A stretch of DNA of 33,592 nucleotides from Acidobacteriota bacterium. Its GTDB lineage: Bacteria; Acidobacteriota; Terriglobia; Acidiferrales; UBA7541. Each line of letters starts with the position of its first letter. Within the stretch, counting starts at the first letter, position 1. Position numbers and translations under genes: made by a program. The stretch spans positions 1-33,592 of the forward strand of contig QHYN01000219.1 in NCBI GenBank assembly GCA_003224145.1, read 5' to 3'. Shown here one piece after another: positions 1 to 8,748 of this stretch. The notes under the pieces were generated by a model, which was not told where the DNA came from, searched no databases, and saw only the letters and a list, made by a program, of their open reading frames with translations.

Positions 1-834
1 GAGGTGATCGCAACTCGCCGCCCTCAGCAAAATCGCCAATCGCGTTGCGCCGGTGCGGGAAAGTTGCTCGGCATGCATTCGTGGAGCGAGTCCCCATTGC
101 CGCCCGGCTTGCAAGACCCGTTTTGATTCTTCTACCGAGAACGCACCGCGATCGCAGAACACATCGCAAAACTCCGCAAGCCGACCCTCCCCGATTTCCG
201 GCAAAAGGTCTTCTTCCAGCAGCCGGAGGTACCGCTTCCTGCCCGCAGCTTTCTTGCCATATTCCTCTGGCACAGCGTGCGCGCCCAGAAATGTCGAGAC
301 GATTTCCAGGGGCTGCTCGTTCGCCAGCTCTTTGTGCAATCTCAGAATTTTCAGCTCGCTCGCGAGCTCCAGCCCATAACCGCTTTTGGCCTCGATCGTT
401 GTGCTCCCGTACGCTGCAAATTGTTGCAGCGCGGCTAGCGCGCGCTTCTTCAGCTCCTTGGCCGTAGCCGCGCGCAACTGTTTCACCGAATTGAGAATCC
501 CGCCGCCTTTCCGCGCAATCTCCTCGTAGCTCGCTCCGGCAATCTTCGACTCGTACTCTTCCGCGCGGCTCGCCGCGTGAACCAGGTGCGTGTGCGAGTC
601 CACGAATCCTGGTAGCGCCACGCGCCCGCCCAGGTCCAGTTTTTCCGCCGAGCGAGCTTCCGGCAACGCCTCGACCTGGGCCTGCGTCCCCACCGCCGCG
701 ATCACGCCGTCGCGCACCAGCACCGCGCCGTCTTTGACCAAGCCCAAATTGGAAAGGGAATTGCCCCGCCGCGCGCCGCTTCCGCGCAGCGTCAGCAATT
801 GCGATGCACCCGTGATAAGCAGGGAATTCGTCAA
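1..834 (-). CDS. hutI: Imidazolonepropionase (HutI), 3' end cut by the window edge
   Basis: Hydrolyses 4-imidazolone-5-propanoate to N-formimino-L-glutamate, the third step of histidine degradation, as a cytosolic metal-dependent amidohydrolase. The visible 278 codons begin with the beta-sandwich of this superfamily (VLVRDGVIAAVG near residue 38). The metal-site motif DSHTHLVHA follows (His81, His83), then GGGILNSVKQLRAA after about residue 110, a typical HutI block. Later ligand regions are MHAEQ (His254) and CDHL (His277) at the truncation. Full HutI is about 410 residues, so roughly the first two thirds are present. No ATG exists at the N terminus; the best start is TTG at 834 with only a weak purine-rich stretch upstream. 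It lies 97 bp downstream of the NmrA-like gene on the same strand, with hutU beyond that, so a hut operon is likely. Confidence 0.93.
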   Translation of the reverse strand, partial: MTNSLLITGASQLLTLRGSGARRGNSLSNLGLVKDGAVLVRDGVIAAVGTQAQVEALPEARSAEKLDLGGRVALPGFVDSHTHLVHAASRAEEYESKIAGASYEEIARKGGGILNSVKQLRAATAKELKKRALAALQQFAAYGSTTIEAKSGYGLELASELKILRLHKELANEQPLEIVSTFLGAHAVPEEYGKKAAGRKRYLRLLEEDLLPEIGEGRLAEFCDVFCDRGAFSVEESKRVLQAGRQWGLAPRMHAEQLSRTGATRLAILLRAASCDHL

Positions 835-930
835 GGCTTTCGTATTATGCCGAAAACAAGGGGGAGTAGCCCAGGCTTTAGCCAGCGCCGGCAGTGCAGA
901 ATGGCGACACCCCGATTCTGAGTTTCTATC

Positions 931-1833
931 CTATGCGCTCGCAGCTTGCCCTTTGAAGGCAGGCAAGAACACTTGCTGCACAAATGTTTCAAACGAGGTT
1001 GGCGTCATGTTTTTTTCCGACCGCGGCTCCAGCGGCTGCATGTATCCGCTGTTCAGGGCATCGGACATCTCACAGATCAAGGTGGCAAAATTCTTCGACA
1101 TGCCCATTTGGGTCATTGCCATGATCACCTGCTCGGCGGGCAATTGAATGTAGGCCAGCGCCGGCCTTCCAGTCGCCGTGCCCACGATGCGTGCAACTTC
1201 CGAATAAGTGATCTCGCGCGGGCCAAGCAGTTCCCGCGTTTGCTTGCCGGAGAAATTAAGCTGCAGCAGGGCATCCGCTGCCGCTGCGCCAATGTCTTTC
1301 GTGGCGATCATGGCCAACGCCAGGTCCGCGCGCAAAGGCCCAGCCATCATTCCGAATCCCTGGATAATCCCGACCTGCGCCAAGATATTTTCCATGAAAT
1401 ACCCCGCGCGCAAATGCAGGACATTCATCTCCGAAATATCGGCAAACCGCTCTTCCATATAATGCAAGCCCGCCACGGGCCCTGTTTTTTCTGGCTTGTC
1501 CGCACCTACGCTGCTGAGCGTCACAACGTGTTTCACGCCCGCCGCTTCGATCGCCGCGGCCATCGCGTCGCTTACCTGATCCTGGAAACGGCGATAGTTC
1601 TCGCTGGTGAGATGCGGCGGGATCAGCGCATACACGCCTTCCGCCCCCGTTAATGCCCGAGTCAGTGCCTCCGCATCCCCGGCATCCGCCACAGCCGCCT
1701 CAGCGCCGCGGCTCACGAAGGGCGCCAGTTTCTTGCTGTCGCGTCCCACCACGCGCACTCTCTTGCCTTTATCGAGCAACGTGTTTGCAACGACGGAGCC
1801 CGTGTGACCGCTTGCTCCCAGAACGACGTACAT
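931..1833 (-). CDS. NmrA-like NAD(P)-binding protein (atypical SDR)
   Basis: A 300-residue atypical short-chain dehydrogenase/reductase of the NmrA / NAD(P)H-azoreductase-like group. The N terminus is the Rossmann dinucleotide loop GASGHTG (residues 7-13), followed by a basic VRVVGRDSKKL segment that would suit NADP. The central TLSSVGAD and the C-terminal substrate lid (ITYSEVARIVGTATGRP) are also typical. The usual SDR YxxxK catalytic pair is not evident, so it may be a redox sensor rather than an enzyme; the substrate is unknown. It sits between hutU (57 bp upstream) and hutI (97 bp downstream) on the same strand and probably shares their transcript, but I know no role for such a protein in histidine breakdown. 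The family call is firm; the function is open. Confidence 0.85.
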   Translation of the reverse strand: MYVVLGASGHTGSVVANTLLDKGKRVRVVGRDSKKLAPFVSRGAEAAVADAGDAEALTRALTGAEGVYALIPPHLTSENYRRFQDQVSDAMAAAIEAAGVKHVVTLSSVGADKPEKTGPVAGLHYMEERFADISEMNVLHLRAGYFMENILAQVGIIQGFGMMAGPLRADLALAMIATKDIGAAAADALLQLNFSGKQTRELLGPREITYSEVARIVGTATGRPALAYIQLPAEQVIMAMTQMGMSKNFATLICEMSDALNSGYMQPLEPRSEKNMTPTSFETFVQQVFLPAFKGQAASA

Positions 1834-1889
1834 GATTCTTCCTCGTACTAATAAGGCTGATTGAAACCCGCTCGAAAGAACTCGTCCCG

Positions 1890-3578
1890 CTATAGCATCG
1901 GCACCTTGACGCTCGTTTTTTTCGCAAATGCGATGGCCTCCGGATACCCCGCATCCGCGTGCCGCGCCACGCCCATTCCGGGATCATTCGTCAGCACGCG
2001 CTCGATGCGCTTCGCCATTTCCTTGGTTCCATCAGCGACAGTCACTTGGCCCGCGTGCTGCGAGTAACCGATTCCTACGCCGCCGCCATTGTGAATCGAA
2101 ACCCACGAAGCTCCACTCGCTGTATTAATTAGCGCATTCAGCAGCGGCCAGTCCGCAATCGCGTCCGATCCATCCAGCATCGCTTCGGTCTCACGGTACG
2201 GCGAAGCCACCGACCCGCAGTCCAGATGATCCCGCCCCATCACCACCGGCGCCTTGATTTCACCCTTCGCCACCAATTCATTCAGCGCCAATCCAAACTT
2301 GTCGCGTTCGCCATAACCCAGCCAGCAAATCCGCGACGGCAGCCCCTGAAACCTCACGCGCTTCTGCGCCAGCTTGATCCACTGGCTCAAATGTTCATCG
2401 TGCGGAAACATCTCCAGCACCAGTTGATCTGTTCGCGCGATGTCCGAGGCCTCGCCCGAAAGCGCTGCCCATCGAAAAGGCCCTTTCCCCTCGCAGAACA
2501 ACGGCCGGATGTACGCCGGCACGAATCCTGGAAAGTCATACGCATTCTTCACTCCCTGCTGAAATGCAAACGTTCGAATGTTGTTCCCGTAGTCAAACGT
2601 CACCGAACCCAGCTTCTGCAGTTCGAGCATGCCCTGAACATGCGCCGCGATCGCCGCCAGTGCTCGCTTGTTGTACTCCTCGGGATTCTTCTTGCGCAGC
2701 TCCAGCGCAGCTTCCAGCGTCATCCCATTCGGCACGTACCCGCCGAGGGGATCGTGCGCGCTCGTCTGATCCGTGAGCAGGTCCGGCACCACGCCGCGCT
2801 TCGCCAGCTCCGGGATCACGTCCGCGCAATTCCCAACCAATCCAACCGAAGTGGCCTCGCCTTTGCGCACCGCGTTCTTCAGAATCCGCAGCGCCTCGTC
2901 CAGCGAAGTCACGAGTACATCGCAATAGCCCGTCTTCACGCGCCGCTTGATCCGCTCCGGGTCCACGTCAATTCCCAGAAACGCCGCGCCATTCATCGTG
3001 GCCGCCAGCGGTTGCGCTCCTCCCATGCCGCCCATTCCGCCGCTTACCACGAGTTTTCCCTTTAAGTCGCCGCCAAAATGTTTCTTCGCCGCCGCCGCAA
3101 ACGTTTCGTACGTCCCCTGCAAAATCCCCTGCGTCCCGATGTAAATCCAGCTTCCCGCGGTCATCTGCCCGTACATCATCAATCCCGCGCGGTCCAGTTC
3201 ATGAAACCGGTCCCAATTATTCCAGTGCCCCACCAGATTCGAATTGCACAGCAGCACCCGCGGCGCGTATTCATGCGTTCGAAAAATTCCCACCGGCTTG
3301 CCCGATTGCACCAGCAGCGTTTCGTCTGCCTCCAACGCCTTCAGCGAACGCACAATCGCATGAAAACATTCCCAATTCCGCGCCGCCTTTCCCGTCCCGC
3401 CATAAACCACCAGCTCTTCCGGCTTCTCCGCCACTTCGGGGTCGAGGTTATTCAGCAGCATCCGCAGCGCCGCCTCCTGCTGCCAGCCTTTGCACGAAAT
3501 CTGCGTCCCTCGCGGCGCGCGAAACGGCCCCTTCGACAGCCTCGTCTCCGCCACAGTCCCCGGTATCGTCGCACTCAT
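1890..3578 (-). CDS. hutU: Urocanate hydratase (urocanase)
   Basis: Adds water to urocanate to give 4-imidazolone-5-propanoate, the second step of histidine catabolism; cytosolic and dependent on tightly bound NAD+. The 562-residue length is normal. Family hallmarks are the glycine-rich NAD loop [11 protein letters not shown] (180-190), [13 protein letters not shown] near residue 57, and [11 protein letters not shown], where Cys418 corresponds to the essential Cys410 of the Pseudomonas enzyme. The start is backed by a GGAGAGGG ribosome site 6 bases before the ATG. It is the first gene of the apparent minus-strand unit hutU, NmrA-like, hutI. hutH (histidine ammonia-lyase) is not in the window and may lie beyond the left edge or elsewhere. 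Confidence 0.97.
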   Translation of the reverse strand: MSATIPGTVAETRLSKGPFRAPRGTQISCKGWQQEAALRMLLNNLDPEVAEKPEELVVYGGTGKAARNWECFHAIVRSLKALEADETLLVQSGKPVGIFRTHEYAPRVLLCNSNLVGHWNNWDRFHELDRAGLMMYGQMTAGSWIYIGTQGILQGTYETFAAAAKKHFGGDLKGKLVVSGGMGGMGGAQPLAATMNGAAFLGIDVDPERIKRRVKTGYCDVLVTSLDEALRILKNAVRKGEATSVGLVGNCADVIPELAKRGVVPDLLTDQTSAHDPLGGYVPNGMTLEAALELRKKNPEEYNKRALAAIAAHVQGMLELQKLGSVTFDYGNNIRTFAFQQGVKNAYDFPGFVPAYIRPLFCEGKGPFRWAALSGEASDIARTDQLVLEMFPHDEHLSQWIKLAQKRVRFQGLPSRICWLGYGERDKFGLALNELVAKGEIKAPVVMGRDHLDCGSVASPYRETEAMLDGSDAIADWPLLNALINTASGASWVSIHNGGGVGIGYSQHAGQVTVADGTKEMAKRIERVLTNDPGMGVARHADAGYPEAIAFAKKTSVKVPML

Positions 3579-3641
3579 GAATTTCCCTCTCCACCGCCCA
3601 TACTAGCGCAAAGCATTACGCATAGACAGGCTCGTGGCGCT

Positions 3642-3796
3642 TCAGCCTGGGAAGTCGCCTGATGGATTTCCCGGTTTCTCCTGGGCCCGCCGCAGGTCAT
3701 GGAGACTCTGCAGATTAAGCCAAAACTGTGCCCTTGTGCCAAAGAAATGACCGAGGCGCAGAGTGTTGTCGCCTGTAATCGAGCGCGCGGGAAGCA
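3642..3796 (-). pseudogene. 3' remnant of a HigA-type antitoxin
   Basis: On the minus strand an open frame reads ARSITGDNTLRLGHFFGT, then RAQFWLNLQSLHDLRRAQE, and stops at 3642. This is the C-terminal half of the HigA/VapI-like addiction-module antitoxin domain: the end of the helix-turn-helix region, the FFGT..FWLNLQ signature and a short basic tail. No start codon or N-terminal recognition helices precede it. The frame instead runs upstream into the 3' end of the diguanylate cyclase gene, and no HigB toxin is visible nearby. I read it as the decayed end of a lost higBA locus. The homology call is mine by motif, without a search. Confidence 0.72.
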
Positions 3797-3810
3797 GCGC
3801 CACCTTAGCA

Positions 3811-4857
3811 TCACTTCGGGAACGGTCCGGCCATGACGGGCCCGGGAATCAGAGGTTCCCAAGCTTCTTTGCAATGGGCACATCGCACTTCGCGTCGTGC
3901 GGCATTCCTCTCGCCTGAGGTTTGAAGGATGGCAAATGAGTTTTTCTTTCCGCAATGCGGGCATGTGAGATCGACTAGCACATGCAGTGGCGGTGCTTCT
4001 GTCGCCGAGGGGGAGTCCCCGCCGGAATTTTCCTGAGTGTCAATCTGCGGCGCGTGCGCTTTTTTGCTGGCCCGTTTTCTGTCATAGAGCACTTGATCCG
4101 CGCGCTCGAGCATTTCCTCCGGCCGCTCTCCCATTTCGTACTGCTTCCATCCCGCCGAAAACGTGACGGGAATTTTCTGGCCATGCCAATCCACTTCCAA
4201 TGAGCCAAGACGCCCCAGCACAAGCTCGAGCTGCTGCAACGTGCACTCGGGAAGCAGAACCAGAAACTCATCGCCTCCCAGTCGCACGGCGAGGTCGGAA
4301 CCGCGAATGATCTTATTCAGACGTGCGGCGAATTCTTGCAGCACCAGGTCGCCCGCCGGGTGGCCGTGCGTGTCGTTGACTTGCTTGAAGTGGTCCAAGT
4401 CCAGGGTGAGTACCGTCAGCGGATGACCCTTGCGCTCGGAGCGCGCAACCTCTGCCGCCAGGCGCTGCTCGGCAAAACGTCGGTTATAGAGGCCCGTCAA
4501 CGGATCGATCATGGCCAGCGTGCGCAATAGGTCTGAGTGCCCCTGTTTCTCAGCCAGTTGGCGGCGCAGCCGTTTGATGAGCGTCTGTTGGTAAACCACA
4601 TAGACATCAAAAATGATGACGAGTGCTACCAGGCCAAAAATGGCGTCGCTCGCCTTGATTTTGAAGCGCGTATCCGCACCTTCGCCCAGGCTCTGCAGAA
4701 GGAAGGAGATGACCGTAAATGTCAGCAACACAATGACAAAAATGGAGTAGCCCCAGACCCACCAATCCCGGTTCTCAATCTTCCGCAGTTCCCGCGCGAA
4801 CTCTCGATTTTTTTGTTCAATCGAAGCCGCAGTGGGTTGGAGGGGGGGAGCACTCAT
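3811..4857 (-). CDS. Membrane diguanylate cyclase (GGDEF) with C-terminal zinc-ribbon-like tail
   Basis: Predicted to make cyclic di-GMP from two GTP at the inner membrane. From the ATG at 4857 the protein has 348 residues: two transmembrane helices (about 36-55 and 71-89), a short linker, and a GGDEF domain starting at [12 protein letters not shown]. The active-site signature GGDEF is intact (194-198). An RGSD allosteric inhibitory site sits five residues before it, so product inhibition is expected. Beyond the domain, after a low-complexity linker, are two CxxC pairs (CPHC near 299-302, CAHC near 326-329), which resemble a zinc ribbon and are unusual on a cyclase. A TTG at 4920 in frame would add 21 residues; neither start has a clear ribosome site. 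The HigA remnant lies just downstream. Confidence 0.92.
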   Translation of the reverse strand: MSAPPLQPTAASIEQKNREFARELRKIENRDWWVWGYSIFVIVLLTFTVISFLLQSLGEGADTRFKIKASDAIFGLVALVIIFDVYVVYQQTLIKRLRRQLAEKQGHSDLLRTLAMIDPLTGLYNRRFAEQRLAAEVARSERKGHPLTVLTLDLDHFKQVNDTHGHPAGDLVLQEFAARLNKIIRGSDLAVRLGGDEFLVLLPECTLQQLELVLGRLGSLEVDWHGQKIPVTFSAGWKQYEMGERPEEMLERADQVLYDRKRASKKAHAPQIDTQENSGGDSPSATEAPPLHVLVDLTCPHCGKKNSFAILQTSGERNAARREVRCAHCKEAWEPLIPGPVMAGPFPK

Positions 4858-5124
4858 GGGCGAGAGGAGGGCAGTTGTCTCCAGTTCCTCCAAGCTAGTC
4901 CGCGAGAGCGTCAGGGTCAAGACTCATTCATGATCGTATTCTAATTTAGTCAACCCCACCGGCCAAGGTGGACGGGAAGCAGCTCGGTACCGCAGCCGAT
5001 TCCATAAACTACCTGTTATGAATGGCTTACGAGCCTGTTCGACTGTCTCAAAAGTCCTGTCCGACTGGTACGCCTGGCCCATTGGCCGGGGTGCCTGCTT
5101 CTGTCAAATTGACTTCGAACTGAA

Positions 5125-5532
5125 ATGGTCGCTCTCTTCATCCTCGTGTTCTCCGTGGTCGCGCTCCTGAAGTTCGCGATCTGGCAATGGCGCGCGATTT
5201 GGATATCCACCGCCAATCAGCCCCTGTCTGAATCCTTGCAGCTCGCCGCTGGAATTGATGGCGCCGCTATCGGCGCACAGGATTTCAGCACGTTGATGGA
5301 TCTTTGCGATCGTTTGTCCCCCGGCTTGAAAAAGACCAGTCCATGGCTCAAGGAAGTATCGTTCTACCACCGTATAGTTGCGAAACTTGATCGCGCTTTC
5401 GGGCGCAATCTCCCCGCGATTTCCTCGTGGGCGAACCGGGAAATGCAGACCTGCTCGCGGTACGCCGCCGTGGTTCTTGACCAGAGTCTCTCAATGAACA
5501 TGGATCGTCAGTTCGCCGCTCGCGCCAGCTAG
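5125..5532 (+). CDS. Small single-pass membrane protein, function unknown
   Basis: A 135-residue protein with one N-terminal hydrophobic helix (about residues 2-22) ending in aromatic and basic residues, then a soluble, probably helical region with three Cys. An in-frame stop at 5110-5112 makes ATG 5125 the first possible start; no strong ribosome site precedes it. The hydrophobic anchor followed by an amphipathic domain looks like a real gene, and the composition matches its neighbours. It stands alone between two minus-strand genes. I recall similar short anchored proteins in Acidobacteriota but cannot name a family or a role. Confidence 0.6.
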   Translation: MVALFILVFSVVALLKFAIWQWRAIWISTANQPLSESLQLAAGIDGAAIGAQDFSTLMDLCDRLSPGLKKTSPWLKEVSFYHRIVAKLDRAFGRNLPAISSWANREMQTCSRYAAVVLDQSLSMNMDRQFAARAS

Positions 5533-5646
5533 CGAGAAAGGCCCCCTCTTCAAGAACCTAACCCGAAAAGGTACGCCACCCTGATCTTGGTCGCTTAGTT
5601 AGCGTGACTTCAAAGGCTCGGAACTGCCCGCGAACGGGGAAATCCG

Positions 5647-6702
5647 TCACCGCCCGTAAACCAACACGTGAAATGTTCCTGGAATCGCCGGGCGCTGAGG
5701 ATGCGGCCGATCTGCCGTGGGGGCGGGAGCCGGAGCAAAGTCCGCCGTGTCCAGGAAAAGGTTGTGGCTCTTGGTGTCCAGGCCCATGGTTTTGGCTCCG
5801 TATTCGGTCTTGATCGTTTCGGCTTCGCTGAATTTGTCGGGGGAGTCTTCATGGAATACATGCACCATACCCTCGCGCGTAGAGACGAAGACCAGCCCCG
5901 TTTCGGGCTCGTAGGCGGCGGCATCCACGCCAGCGGAGATCGGGAAGGACTGAAGGACTTTTCCGCTGTCGGAGTCGAGCACCACGAGCATCTGGGGATC
6001 GCGGCCGGCGCTGAAGAGCCGGTGGTGCGGAACGTCCATGGCGAGAGCTGTAGGTACTCCGGCGGGCGCGAGCGGCCAGCGCGATTTGATCTTGAGCGAC
6101 TGGGAATCGATGGCCGCAAGTTCGCTTTTGTCCTCCAGGTTGACGTAAACCGTTCCCTTGCCATCGGCCACGGCAAACTCGGGGCCGCCTCCAAGATCGA
6201 TGGTCCCCACCACGCTGCCGCTCTTGGCATCAATCACCGTGGAGCTGTGGGGATCGCCGTTCATGACGAAGACGCGCTTCGAGAAGGGATCGTAAATGAT
6301 GCTGTCGGCGTCCTTGTCGGCCTTCGCTTCGCCGGTCACCTTAAGCGTCTGCAGATCGAAAAGGATCGCCTTGCCCTGCGCGCCGTCACTGATGAAGCCG
6401 CGGCCAAACTCGCTGGCCAAGGCGACCCCGTGCACTTGCTTCAGACCGGTGATGTTGCCGATGAGGGCGCCGGTGTCGGCGTCGATGACCTTGATTTCCG
6501 TGCCATGAGACAGGTATACGCAGCGCGCGGCAGAATCGACGGTGATGTAGTCGAAGTACTCGCGAGTGCTCCCCTCCGCTGCGCCGAAGCTGTATTTCTT
6601 GAGCAGGTGATAGCCGGGCGCCGCCGCCATCAAGAGCGAGCAAGCACCCAGCAGGATCGCGAACACGCTGCTTGCCAGACGTCCGAAACCATAAGACTTC
6701 AT
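5647..6702 (-). CDS. Secreted YncE/YVTN-type beta-propeller protein
   Basis: A 351-residue exported protein with a signal peptide (hydrophobic core about 9-27, likely cleaved after the MAAA region). The body is made of repeats of about 40 residues typical of YVTN/YncE seven-bladed propellers: EIKVIDADTGALIGNI, AILFDLQTLKVTG, STVIDAKSGSVVGTIDLG, LAAIDSQSLKIKSRWPLA, MLVVLDSDSGKVLQSFPI. The blades carry no catalytic signature, so a periplasmic scaffold or binding role is most likely. The tail is proline-rich (APAPAPTADRP) and may be a flexible end. It is a single gene, divergent from the YXWGXW gene across about 280 bp in which I see no clear motif. Ligand unknown. Confidence 0.85.
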   Translation of the reverse strand: MKSYGFGRLASSVFAILLGACSLLMAAAPGYHLLKKYSFGAAEGSTREYFDYITVDSAARCVYLSHGTEIKVIDADTGALIGNITGLKQVHGVALASEFGRGFISDGAQGKAILFDLQTLKVTGEAKADKDADSIIYDPFSKRVFVMNGDPHSSTVIDAKSGSVVGTIDLGGGPEFAVADGKGTVYVNLEDKSELAAIDSQSLKIKSRWPLAPAGVPTALAMDVPHHRLFSAGRDPQMLVVLDSDSGKVLQSFPISAGVDAAAYEPETGLVFVSTREGMVHVFHEDSPDKFSEAETIKTEYGAKTMGLDTKSHNLFLDTADFAPAPAPTADRPHPQRPAIPGTFHVLVYGR

Positions 6703-6984
6703 GTCATCCCTCCCTTACGATTGAAGCCATTCCCAGAACTCTAAAAGTTCCCAGCGATGATGCGGGACAATAAACGCTGTGTTCATGCGGGTTGGACGCG
6801 GTGAGGATGCCCTGGAGGTACCGGCTGCCCCTCGAGGCGCGTTACTCCAAAAGCACCGCGGATGCATCGCCTAATCAATGTCTATCACATCCGAGATATC
6901 ATAGCCATGTTTCGCATTCCGTGCCCGCGAGACTAAATCGATGCGGGCCACCGATGGATGATCGAGCGAAAGGAAGTACACGCC

Positions 6985-8085
6985 ATGCGCACGGTTTCGT
7001 CTATTCGTTCCTTGTTTTTCGCGCTGTTCCTGCTATGTCTTTCCGCGTCATCGTACGCTCAAGTCAGCATCGGCATTTCCGTCGGCTATCCTCCTCCTCC
7101 GCTGCCCGTCTACGAGCAACCCATCTGTCCGGAGGAGGGCTATATCTGGACTCCTGGCTATTGGGCCTGGGATGGGGATGATTATTTTTGGGTCCCCGGC
7201 ACCTGGGTGCTGGCTCCGCAACCCGGTTTTTTCTGGACGCCGGCCTATTGGGGTTGGAGCGGAGCTGTCTTTGTTTTCCATGAGGGTTATTGGGGCCCAC
7301 GAGTTGGTTTTTACGGCGGCGTAAATTACGGCTACGGCTATTTCGGCCGCGGTTATGAAGGCGGCCGCTGGGACCATGACCGCTTTTTCTACAACCGCTC
7401 GGTGAACAACATCAATGTCACGGAAATCCATAATACCTACAACACCACAATCATTAACAACAACACGACAATAAACCGCGTCAGCTATAACGGTGGCCAC
7501 GGTGGCATTGACGCGCGGCCGAGCCGCGAAGAAGAGAGCACGGGACGCGAGCGGCATATCCGGCCCGTCGGGGCGCAAAACCAGCACTTTCAGGAAGCAC
7601 GCTCCAACCAGGAATTGCGTGCCTCCGTAAACCACGGCAAGCCGCCCGTCGCAGCCACTCCTCGGCCCGGAGCATTCCACGAGCGCGGCGCCATGGCAGC
7701 ACGGGAGGCAGGAGGGCGCTACGAGCCGCCTTCCAATCGCCCTCCAAATGCTGGTCGTCCAACGCATGCCAACGAACTTTCTCCACACGAACGGTTCGCT
7801 CCTCCGAACACGGGCAACCCCAGGGTCGACCAGAGATACCGGCAGCAGCAGGACAGGCTCTACACCAAACAGGAGCAAGAACATCAGAAACTCCAGCAAA
7901 GACAGGAACAAGAACATCAGCGTCTGGATCAACAAAATTCAAATGAAGCCAAGAGACAACAAGTAGAGCAGCGCCACCAGCAACAGACGCAGCATCTCGA
8001 GCAACGCCACGAACAACAACGACAGCAGATCCAGCAGAAAAAGGAACCGCCGCACCAGTCCCAGTCTCGGCCCGGGCACCCCTAG
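6985..8085 (+). CDS. Secreted YXWGXW-repeat protein with Gln/His-rich C-terminal tail
   Basis: A 366-residue exported protein. The chosen ATG has a good ribosome site (AAAGGAAG) and is followed at once by a signal peptide ending SSYAQ; an in-frame ATG 27 bases earlier is less likely. After a proline-rich stretch come tandem aromatic repeats of the YXWGXW family: GYIWTPGYWAWDG, DYFWVPGTWV, GFFWTPAYWGWSG, HEGYWGP. Then follow a Gly/Tyr-rich part and an Asn-rich NNINVTEIHNTYNTT segment. The last 110 residues are dominated by Gln, Glu, His and Arg (QEQEHQKLQQRQEQEHQ), which would form a long charged helix or coiled coil. The function of the family is unknown; a surface or periplasmic structural role is inferred. 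A single gene. Confidence 0.85.
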   Translation: MRTVSSIRSLFFALFLLCLSASSYAQVSIGISVGYPPPPLPVYEQPICPEEGYIWTPGYWAWDGDDYFWVPGTWVLAPQPGFFWTPAYWGWSGAVFVFHEGYWGPRVGFYGGVNYGYGYFGRGYEGGRWDHDRFFYNRSVNNINVTEIHNTYNTTIINNNTTINRVSYNGGHGGIDARPSREEESTGRERHIRPVGAQNQHFQEARSNQELRASVNHGKPPVAATPRPGAFHERGAMAAREAGGRYEPPSNRPPNAGRPTHANELSPHERFAPPNTGNPRVDQRYRQQQDRLYTKQEQEHQKLQQRQEQEHQRLDQQNSNEAKRQQVEQRHQQQTQHLEQRHEQQRQQIQQKKEPPHQSQSRPGHP

Positions 8086-8216
8086 TTTCCTTGCAGGCAG
8101 ACGCTTACTTACAGGCGTACCTGCGGCTTTGTGTCTTCCACTAAGCCGAAAACAACCGAGCCGAAATGCGTGACTGATCGGAGGATCGACCTTGAATCCC
8201 TAACTCGCTTCCCGGC

Positions 8217-8262
8217 GGGTGGGCCAGCCTCAATGCGTTCTGACGATCTGGGTGGCCTACCC
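8217..8262. repeat. Imperfect inverted repeat (10-bp arms)
   Basis: GGGTGGGCCA (8217-8226) faces TGGCCTACCC (8253-8262) with one mismatch and a 26-base loop. It is followed within 26 bases by a second hairpin. Possibly a decayed intergenic repeat element, or part of the transcript end of the upstream gene. Confidence 0.4.
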
Positions 8263-8287
8263 CTGCGGTTTTGTTTTACGCAGCTCC

Positions 8288-8325
8288 GCCCCATCCCGGT
8301 GCTCTTGCGGGATGAACGGTGGGGC
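8288..8325. repeat. Second imperfect hairpin in the same intergenic region
   Basis: GCCCCATCCC (8288-8297) faces GGGATGAACGGTGGGGC (8309-8325). Pairing is good in the CCC/GGG and GCCCCA/TGGGGC parts, with a bulge between them. No T-run follows, so it is not a classical terminator. It may be a member of a dispersed repeat family. Confidence 0.35.
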
Positions 8326-8478
8326 TGCCTTTCGCTAGCCTCTTATCCCTGTTTCTATAAGCACGATTCTCCGCTTCAATTCCTCCTTTGTTTTCTTCAT
8401 CTTTCATCTTTCAACCTTAAACTTTTGACCTTCAACTTCCTTTTCCCCTAACTCCTTTCCCCTCACCCACTTAAAATT

Positions 8479-8517
8479 AGTATTTACAAGTATCGTATAA
8501 GTATGGTAATATAGTAT
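8479..8517 (+). promoter_or_regulatory. AT-rich promoter-like segment with four phased AGTAT repeats
   Basis: AGTAT occurs at 8479, 8489, 8500 and 8513, that is at steps of 10, 11 and 13 bases, close to one helical turn. The same segment holds a promoter-like pair TTTACA (8483-8488) and TAATAT (8507-8512) with an 18-base spacer. It is a sharp AT-rich island in GC-rich DNA. It would drive the small Cys/His gene beginning at 8749 through a leader of more than 200 bases. The repeats could be operator half-sites; this is inference. Confidence 0.45.
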
Positions 8518-8748
8518 GTGATAGTTAGGGACCACGTCATTCCCCCGCCGCAATCCTCTATACTTCCGTCCCCGCCCTTCACGGCCTCCTAAGTCCTGTC
8601 AAATCATATCGTTTGCAGACCCCCACTCTCTAACTCTTTTGGAATCATTTCGTTTCAAAAGCAGGGGGAGGGGGCAGGGGCTTTTTCCTTACGTCTTTAC
8701 TTCCTTTCTTCGTCACGTTGTTACTTCAATCTTCCGAAAGGCTAATCC
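8518..8748 (+). other. Long untranslated leader before the frameshifted small gene
   Basis: No coding potential is seen. It holds a near-direct repeat, AATCATATCGTTT (8602-8614) and AATCATTTCGTTT (8643-8655). The second copy lies in a hairpin with CTTTTG/CAAAAG arms (about 8636-8661). A G-rich run (about 8663-8680) and a short T-run follow. This might be an attenuator-like or structured leader. Confidence 0.35.

Noticed and set aside
5668-6744. A 358-codon plus-strand frame opposite the beta-propeller gene
   Set aside because: The minus strand has a signal peptide and repeats of a known fold; the plus frame has neither.
8663-8680. G-quadruplex in the G-rich leader
   Set aside because: Only three G-runs are present; a stable intramolecular quadruplex needs four.
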